From: Chitinophagaceae bacterium
GTDB taxonomy: Bacteria > Bacteroidota > Bacteroidia > Chitinophagales > Chitinophagaceae
Assembly: GCA_003534175.1 (NCBI GenBank)
Contig: DPFD01000195.1
Span: 1,583 to 12,306 of the forward strand
Length of the DNA: 10,724 nucleotides
Reading direction: 5' to 3'
Shown: positions 6,603 through 10,724 of the stretch, in pieces
How the letters are laid out: each line of letters begins with the position of its first letter
Numbering within the stretch: the stretch's first letter is position 1
Notes under the pieces: generated by a model
What the model was told of the DNA's origin: nothing
Seen by the model: the letters and a program-made list of their open reading frames with translations, nothing else
Database searches by the model: none
Position numbers and translations under genes: made by a program

Positions 6603-9023
6603 TTATTCAGGCTTAAAGTGCATGGTCCACCGAATGGAAGGATCGCGCTCAGTACTTCTGTTTATAATTTTAAGCGGATGATACTCACCCTTCACCCAGG
6701 AATCTACCGACCAGTCGTAAAAGCGGCTTCCGGGGTTGCCCTGCTGCCCGCCCGGGAATACGCCGTAGGCTTCAATCTGCGGGCCCATACTCACAATCAT
6801 ACGCCAGCTTGGCCCATGGGTTGTAGTGGTAGCATTGATGATGTGCTTGCCACCGCCGATTGGTAGGTGTAACCTGCTGAAAGGCTCCAGGCGGGCAAGG
6901 TGCATCACGCGGGTATCTTTGAATTTACTCCAGGCCAGTCGCTCACCGGCATCCGCTTCAGCAATTTTCGGGTACGCCTTACGGAAAGCTTCTGTAGCTA
7001 TTTCTTCCAGGGTTTCGTGCCTGCGGGTTTCAATGTTATCGATAAACTTATAGGCGGAGTCTTTCAACAAGGCTTCCAGCAGCGTGGTATTGAAAGGCCG
7101 CGCCACTACCTTGGGGGCGTCTTTGTATTCATCATCATACACCACCGCATTCATCGCTTCCCATACCAGCTCAAAAATGGTCATCCCTTCCGCATCGGGC
7201 TCATTTCTCATATCCCACTCCTTCAACTTCTGGTAGTATGTCTGCATTTCCGCTGTAAGTTCCTGTGGTTGTATGTACTTCATCAAAATAGGCATAGCCA
7301 TCTCCGCAAAAATGTTGTAATTGTCTGTCTGCATTTTTTTCATATCCTCCACTCCTGCCAATGTTATCTCATTGAGCATGCGGTTGATGATACGCCCTCT
7401 GGTAAGCGGATAATCCATCCCCAGATAATACGGATAGGTTGAGTCTGCAGGCTTTTGATTGCCACTGCTCACAAAACCACGTTCCGGGTTGAACTGAGCC
7501 GGTGTTAATGCATCCGGTATAAAACCCTTCCACATAAACGTGCTGTCTTTGCCGGGCATTAAAAAATCACCCTGTTCTTTCCATTTGGCCGGCCATTTGC
7601 CCTGGGTTTTAATGCCGATATTTCCGCTGCGCGAAGCAAACACAAAGTTTTGTCCGGGTGTTTGCATATACTGTACAGCCTCCGAAAAATCATCATAATT
7701 TTTAGCACGGTTCAGCAGGTTAAACGTTTTTAATTCTTTCCCGGGGTCATGGGCAGTCCACCGAACAGCCCAGGCACGGTCTCCCTGTCCTCGCGGTTGG
7801 TGACTCGCTTCATACATTACCGGGCCATGAACCGTGTAGGGAACAGTGTCGATATAATCAGGTTTATCCTTAATGCGGATACGTTCATACCGGAAAGATG
7901 TTTTCAGATATTCTCCATTAAAAAGATATTCATTTTTGGTTTCATCCTTGAACTCAATGGTATAATAATCTCTCACATCTCTTCCACCATTGGTTACTCC
8001 CCATGCAATGCTGTCGTTGAAACCAATGATTACGGCAGGTGATCCCGGAAAGCTTACGCCATAGGTGCTGAACTCCGGTGTGGTAATTTGAATCTCATAC
8101 CAAAGGGAGGGCAGGTTCAACCCCAGGTGTGGATCGTTACACAGAATGGGCCCGCCGGTGGTTGATTTGGATGGAGCAATTACCCAGTTGTTGCTGCCGG
8201 TTTCAGGTGCGGGTTTATCGTACACCTGTACCAGGGTTTCCTGAGGCGTTAACGTATCATACGAAACCGGTGCCATTACCTTCAGTGCAGAATCGTTATT
8301 GAACATGCCGGGCACAATGGGATCTAATGAATCCTGATGTAGCGGAAACAACAGCCGGTAATCTTCACGACCGAAATAAGATAATGCATTCGTTAATTCA
8401 AAATCATTTTCGCGTGCGGCCAGATCGTACGACATATACTTCAGAAAAAGCGCGGTTTTTAAATTAGACCAACGCTCAGGATAATATCCAATCAGTTTAT
8501 ATTCCAGTGGCAATGAACTTTCCGTCAGTTCTTCTATTCGGGCATTTACTCCGGCCGTATATGCATCGCACTGAGCTTTCAGCACCGGATCGGCTTCCAT
8601 CACCTCGAGTGTTTTTTCGGCAGCATACACCATTCCCAACCGCCTGAATTCACGATCATGAGGTAAGGCCTTCTCGCCTACTATTTCTGAAATACGACCG
8701 GCTGCCGCCAGGGTTTGAAAATCCATCTGCCACAACCGGAATTTTGCATGCAGATACCCCTGAACAAAATAGGCGTCATTTTCATACTCCGCAAAAATGT
8801 GTGGTACCAGCCTTTCATTGAATTGCACTTCTACCGCACCCTGTAATCCTTTCAGTTTAATTTGTTCATTGAAGTTCACATCCACCGGTTCAGCATTTTG
8901 CCACACTCCCTGCTGAGGAGCCAGCAACTTACCCAATGGGGCCGGCAACAGCGTGTTGGTATTCAGGGTATAGCACAGCATCACCGTAATGGCGGCAGAT
9001 AGAATGGTAAACAATATTCTCAT
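6603..9023 (-). CDS. Penicillin-acylase-family Ntn-hydrolase (secreted amidase)
   Basis: The 806 residues fit the penicillin amidase family (peptidase family S45). These enzymes are exported to the periplasm and cut themselves into alpha and beta chains; the new N-terminal serine is the nucleophile that hydrolyses an amide bond. Residues 1-20 are a hydrophobic export or anchor segment. The alpha-chain signature GYLHAKFRLWQMDF is at 89-102, with AAAGRISEIVGEKALPHDRE after it. The cleavage site is ETG|SNNWVIAPSKSTTGG, which makes Ser277 the nucleophile. NDPHL (296-300) places a His at beta-23, as in cephalosporin and AHL acylases rather than the Gln of E. coli penicillin G acylase. SIAWGVTN (338-345) is the oxyanion-hole region, SSGNQKP (Asn522) is the probable oxyanion Asn, and the C-terminal GGQQGNPGSRFYDW motif is present. 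The true substrate could be an N-acyl homoserine lactone, acyl peptide or other amide and cannot be read from the sequence. It is the first gene of the three-gene block. Confidence 0.93.
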   Translation of the reverse strand: MRILFTILSAAITVMLCYTLNTNTLLPAPLGKLLAPQQGVWQNAEPVDVNFNEQIKLKGLQGAVEVQFNERLVPHIFAEYENDAYFVQGYLHAKFRLWQMDFQTLAAAGRISEIVGEKALPHDREFRRLGMVYAAEKTLEVMEADPVLKAQCDAYTAGVNARIEELTESSLPLEYKLIGYYPERWSNLKTALFLKYMSYDLAARENDFELTNALSYFGREDYRLLFPLHQDSLDPIVPGMFNNDSALKVMAPVSYDTLTPQETLVQVYDKPAPETGSNNWVIAPSKSTTGGPILCNDPHLGLNLPSLWYEIQITTPEFSTYGVSFPGSPAVIIGFNDSIAWGVTNGGRDVRDYYTIEFKDETKNEYLFNGEYLKTSFRYERIRIKDKPDYIDTVPYTVHGPVMYEASHQPRGQGDRAWAVRWTAHDPGKELKTFNLLNRAKNYDDFSEAVQYMQTPGQNFVFASRSGNIGIKTQGKWPAKWKEQGDFLMPGKDSTFMWKGFIPDALTPAQFNPERGFVSSGNQKPADSTYPYYLGMDYPLTRGRIINRMLNEITLAGVEDMKKMQTDNYNIFAEMAMPILMKYIQPQELTAEMQTYYQKLKEWDMRNEPDAEGMTIFELVWEAMNAVVYDDEYKDAPKVVARPFNTTLLEALLKDSAYKFIDNIETRRHETLEEIATEAFRKAYPKIAEADAGERLAWSKFKDTRVMHLARLEPFSRLHLPIGGGKHIINATTTTHGPSWRMIVSMGPQIEAYGVFPGGQQGNPGSRFYDWSVDSWVKGEYHPLKIINRSTERDPSIRWTMHFKPE

Positions 9024-9184
9024 AACGTATTGAAAGGTTGTAAATTAAAACAATTATGGCGAATGGAAGGGATTTAAGAGGAAAGGCTTCTGGAATCAAA
9101 CATCAGGACAATGTAAGTGCATTTTTTGCGAATGCTTAAGTGGACTTTATGGGGAGGGTACCTGAAGATGGGTTAGGGTAAAAC

Positions 9185-9200
9185 CGATTTAAAAAAATCG
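9185..9200. repeat. Perfect short inverted repeat
   Basis: CGATTT, four A residues, then AAATCG gives a 6-bp stem with a 4-base loop, followed on the plus strand by TATTTTATTC. It resembles a weak terminator, but no plus-strand gene ends before it, so its role is unclear. Chance occurrence in A/T-rich DNA is possible. Confidence 0.4.
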
Positions 9201-9209
9201 TATTTTATT

Positions 9210-9238
9210 CGTAGGGGCAAGGGATACGTGCATCTCCC
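9210..9238. repeat. Imperfect palindrome resembling dispersed intergenic repeats
   Basis: This GC-richer segment begins CGTAGGGGCAAGGG and ends GTGCATCTCCC. GGGAT (9221-9225) can pair with ATC-TCCC (9232-9238) with one bulge. From memory it resembles the GTAGGGGC...GCCCCTAC and GATGCAC-type palindromic intergenic repeats scattered in many bacterial genomes, perhaps in a degraded copy. Only one copy is in the window, so repeat status is an inference. Confidence 0.3.
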
Positions 9239-9285
9239 GGGGAACACCTATTTAAATGCCAATTTTTACCCCATTTAGGTGCCCC
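9239..9285. repeat. Strong bulged hairpin (structured RNA, terminator or repeat)
   Basis: GGGG (9239-9242) pairs with CCCC (9282-9285). After an AA bulge, CACCTA (9245-9250) pairs with TAGGTG (9276-9281). After a TTTA bulge, AATG (9255-9258) pairs with CATT (9272-9275). This gives 14 base pairs around a 13-base loop. The two bulges lie on the same arm, so the stem would also fold on the minus-strand transcript. There is no long U-tract right after it on either strand (TCTTTAGTAATTG on plus), so a classical terminator is doubtful. On the minus strand it overlaps the end of the 27-codon ORF. Confidence 0.55.
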
Positions 9286-9335
9286 TCTTTAGTAATTGTT
9301 TCCTGCTTATTCCAAAATCTTTCCACTTCATTCAT
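9252..9335 (-). CDS. Hypothetical small ORF (27 aa), possibly a gene fragment
   Basis: The peptide starts MNEVERFWNKQETITKEGHL and ends NGVKIGI. Its ATG overlaps the TGA of the preceding small ORF in an ATGA junction, typical of coupled genes. It could equally be the second half of one gene broken by a frameshift, since the junction of the two peptides reads plausibly as one protein. I recognise no family. Its last codons fall inside the hairpin at 9239-9285, which argues for caution. Confidence 0.22.
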   Translation of the reverse strand: MNEVERFWNKQETITKEGHLNGVKIGI

Positions 9336-9442
9336 TCTCTTTCCTTGTCGCGCCGAATAAATGAAATCTCAACCATGTCCCATTCAGCTTCTCTGGTTAA
9401 ATACCCATCGCACATATCCGGCTCTGTCTGCCATGTGATCAT
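9332..9442 (-). CDS. Hypothetical small ORF (36 aa), possibly a gene fragment
   Basis: The ORF runs from ATG 9442 to TGA 9332 and begins MITWQTEPDMCDGYLTREAE, ending with a basic and acidic tail (FIRRDKERE). The composition is mixed and protein-like, with no low-complexity run. The frame is open a few codons further upstream to a TAA. No promoter match or ribosome site is seen, and I do not recognise the family. It may be a real small gene coupled to the next one, a pseudogene remnant, or chance. Confidence 0.25.
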   Translation of the reverse strand: MITWQTEPDMCDGYLTREAEWDMVEISFIRRDKERE

Positions 9443-9494
9443 GCAATGAAAATGCACAACTCTTTATCCCGGATAGATATGTGCAGGCTTTGTT

Positions 9495-9502
9495 TACTTT
9501 TG
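9495..9502 (+). promoter_or_regulatory. Candidate Bacteroidota -7 promoter element for miaE
   Basis: TACTTTTG matches TAnnTTTG and ends four bases before the miaE ATG at 9507. The geometry is nearly the same as at purC. No clear -33 TTG is seen 17-23 bases upstream. Confidence 0.45.
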
Positions 9503-9506
9503 CGGT

Positions 9507-10124
9507 ATGAAAAAGGAAGTACTGAGCGAACACACCCGAAATATATTAGGTTTAAAATTACCCACCGATCCACGCTGGGTGAACCTGGCTGAAATGGAAT
9601 TGGCCGACATCCTCACCGACCATGCCTATTGTGAACAAAAGGCAGCTACTACCTGCATCTCACTGATTCAGAAAAACCCCGAAAAAACATTGTTGGTGCA
9701 GGAACTGAGTCCGATTGTTACTGAAGAATGGGGACACTTTCGTGCCGTGCTGGCCGAGTTGCACAAGCGTGGGTTAACGCTAGGAAGACAACGTAAAGAT
9801 GTTTACGTAAACAAACTCCTCGAATTTCAAAAAAAGGGAGGCGGCCCGATGGAACGCTTTCTCGATCAGATGCTGATCATGGCACTGATTGAAGCCCGCA
9901 GTTGCGAACGTTTCAAAAGACTCAGTGAAGGAATGGAAGACGCCTACCTCAGGAAGTTTTATCGCAGGTTTATGGAAAGCGAAGCCGGACATTACACCTT
10001 GTTTATTAACCTCGCGGAACATTACGTAGACAAAAAAACAGTTCGTACCCGTTGGAAGGAATGGCTTGAATATGAAAAGGAACTGATGAACAGCATGGAA
10101 GTACGCGGAGACCGTATCCACTAA
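9507..10124 (+). CDS. miaE: tRNA-(ms2io6A)-hydroxylase, diiron enzyme
   Basis: MiaE hydroxylates the isopentenyl side chain of ms2i6A at tRNA position 37, next to the anticodon, using O2 and a non-haem diiron centre in a ferritin-like four-helix bundle. The 205 residues match the family. LPTDPRWVNLAE (18-29) and DHAYCEQKAA (38-47) are typical. Diiron ligands can be placed at Glu43, the Glu74-x-x-His77 pair in EEWGHF, Glu129 in ALIEARSCERF, and the Glu159-x-x-His162 pair in SEAGHY. All six are present, so the enzyme should be active. It depends on MiaA and MiaB products encoded elsewhere. The ATG lies four bases after a candidate -7 element, hinting at a leaderless message. Its stop overlaps that of the convergent GSCFA gene. 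Confidence 0.95.
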   Translation: MKKEVLSEHTRNILGLKLPTDPRWVNLAEMELADILTDHAYCEQKAATTCISLIQKNPEKTLLVQELSPIVTEEWGHFRAVLAELHKRGLTLGRQRKDVYVNKLLEFQKKGGGPMERFLDQMLIMALIEARSCERFKRLSEGMEDAYLRKFYRRFMESEAGHYTLFINLAEHYVDKKTVRTRWKEWLEYEKELMNSMEVRGDRIH

Positions 10125-10724
10125 CCGGGATGATACAAAGCCAGCTGTTTTCTGAAATAATCCATTTCTTCCTGAAATGAAATATTACTGTGGGCTTCCT
10201 GCAACTGAAGGGCTTTGTCTATATGCTGTAACAAAAACTGCTGATGCGCTTTGGCCGTTGGATTAAATGGCTTATGCTGCACGGCCAGGCGAATGGTATG
10301 GATGGATTTCATCAACGATACCGTGTGTGCTTCCATGTAAACAGATATAAATTTCTCCCACACATACTGCGTAGCGAAATAATTAGGATGCGCCATATCC
10401 TCCGCAAAAAAACGATAATCCCTTAAATCATCAATCACCAGTTCGTAAGAGGGGAAATACTGTACATGGGACTGTTCCGCTACAGCATGCACCGCCTGAA
10501 TCAACACGGCCTTGCTCCTGTTGTTTTCTACGAACCCGTCCCGCAGATGCCGTACCGGGCTCACCGTAAAAATCACGCGGGCCTCTTTTCGTATACGCCT
10601 TACCGTATTCACCATTTGTTGCATGGCCTCCGCAGCTTCCTGCGCCGTAAGTAATCGCTTATTAAAGCGGTCGGCCGGCACCTTATGACAATTCGCAACT
10701 ACGCCCTGTATGGCTCCCGATTCA
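10121..10724 (-). CDS. GSCFA-domain protein, C-terminal part (start lies beyond right edge)
   Basis: The frame is open from the right edge to a TAG at 10121-10123, giving 200 residues. A GTG at 10681 is not the start, because the open frame continues upstream with family sequence (ESGAIQGVVANCHKVPADRF). GSCFA-family motifs are VVANCHK, LLTAQEA, FTVSPVRHLRDGFVENNRSK, YFPSYELVIDDLRDYRFFAE and DMAHPNYFA. The family is common in Bacteroidota and is related to SGNH/GDSL-type hydrolases; the DMAHPN stretch would supply a catalytic Asp-x-x-His-type pair. The substrate is unknown. The N-terminal GSCFA motif and the nucleophile block lie outside the window. The C-terminal tail, about 70 residues, is helical and glutamine-rich. 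The stop codon shares three bases with the miaE stop on the other strand. Confidence 0.9.
   Translation of the reverse strand, partial: ESGAIQGVVANCHKVPADRFNKRLLTAQEAAEAMQQMVNTVRRIRKEARVIFTVSPVRHLRDGFVENNRSKAVLIQAVHAVAEQSHVQYFPSYELVIDDLRDYRFFAEDMAHPNYFATQYVWEKFISVYMEAHTVSLMKSIHTIRLAVQHKPFNPTAKAHQQFLLQHIDKALQLQEAHSNISFQEEMDYFRKQLALYHPG

Larger units (their letters stand above)
9024..9506. other. 483-base divergent intergenic region
   Basis: This gap separates the divergent acylase and miaE genes. Reading from left to right it has an A/T-rich acylase leader without a clear TAnnTTTG match (9024-9055), a weak GCATT/AATGC hairpin (9119-9135), a short perfect hairpin (9185-9200), a GC-richer repeat-like segment (9210-9238), a strong bulged hairpin (9239-9285), two minus-strand small ORFs (9252-9442), and the miaE promoter (9495-9502). 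No tRNA or known riboswitch is recognised. The gap is long for this gene-dense window. Confidence 0.7.

Noticed and set aside
6603..9023. Reading the acylase as a beta-lactam resistance gene
   Set aside because: The family name reflects an industrial activity. Most members act on other amides, and nothing in the sequence shows beta-lactam specificity.
9056..9139. Plus-strand 27-codon ORF beginning MANGRDLRGK in the acylase upstream region
   Set aside because: It is short, has no promoter or ribosome-site support, runs antisense to the acylase leader and resembles no family. A chance ORF of this length is expected.
1..10724. CRISPR array, tRNA/rRNA, phage, toxin-antitoxin or insertion-sequence content
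   Set aside because: I found no regularly spaced repeats, no cloverleaf or rRNA-like sequence, and no transposase, integrase or recognisable toxin reading frame.

Overview
The window looks like chromosomal DNA from an aerobic member of the phylum Bacteroidota. The evidence is the gene families present: a TonB-dependent receptor with an N-terminal carboxypeptidase-regulatory-like domain, a DUF5686 outer-membrane protein, and a GSCFA-domain protein. Several genes also have a Bacteroidota-type TAnnTTTG -7 promoter element upstream, and the starts lack obvious Shine-Dalgarno sequences. Nothing marks it as a phage, plasmid, insertion sequence or CRISPR locus. I do not try to name the genus.

Layout from left to right. 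Positions 1-1396 (minus) hold the N-terminal 465 residues of a TonB-dependent outer-membrane receptor that runs off the left edge. It diverges from purC (1534-2481, plus), SAICAR synthase of purine synthesis. purC converges on trhO (2565-3602, minus), the tRNA U34 hydroxylase of the rhodanese family. Upstream of trhO on the minus strand is a tight three-gene block read from 9023 down to 3687: a secreted penicillin-acylase-family Ntn-hydrolase, a 117-residue multi-pass membrane protein, and an 846-residue DUF5686 outer-membrane protein. The gaps in this block are 19 and 2 bases, so it is very probably one operon. trhO has its own candidate promoter directly after the DUF5686 stop.

Positions 9024-9506 form the only large gap. 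It contains a strong bulged hairpin (9239-9285), a second GGGGCA segment that can compete for its 3' arm, a possible degraded dispersed repeat (9210-9238), and two overlapping minus-strand small ORFs of 36 and 27 codons that I do not recognise. Rightwards from it runs miaE (9507-10124, plus), a diiron tRNA hydroxylase acting at A37. It converges with overlapping stop codons on a GSCFA-domain gene (10121 to the right edge, minus).

How the genes relate. The receptor, acylase, small membrane protein and DUF5686 protein all belong to the cell envelope. The acylase block could couple a periplasmic amide hydrolase to an outer-membrane barrel, but its substrate cannot be read from the sequence. trhO and miaE are both tRNA anticodon-loop hydroxylases and, from family knowledge, both depend on O2. 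No clear-cut new defence or mobile system is visible. The most unexplained parts are the 9024-9506 gap and the function of the acylase/DUF5686 operon.
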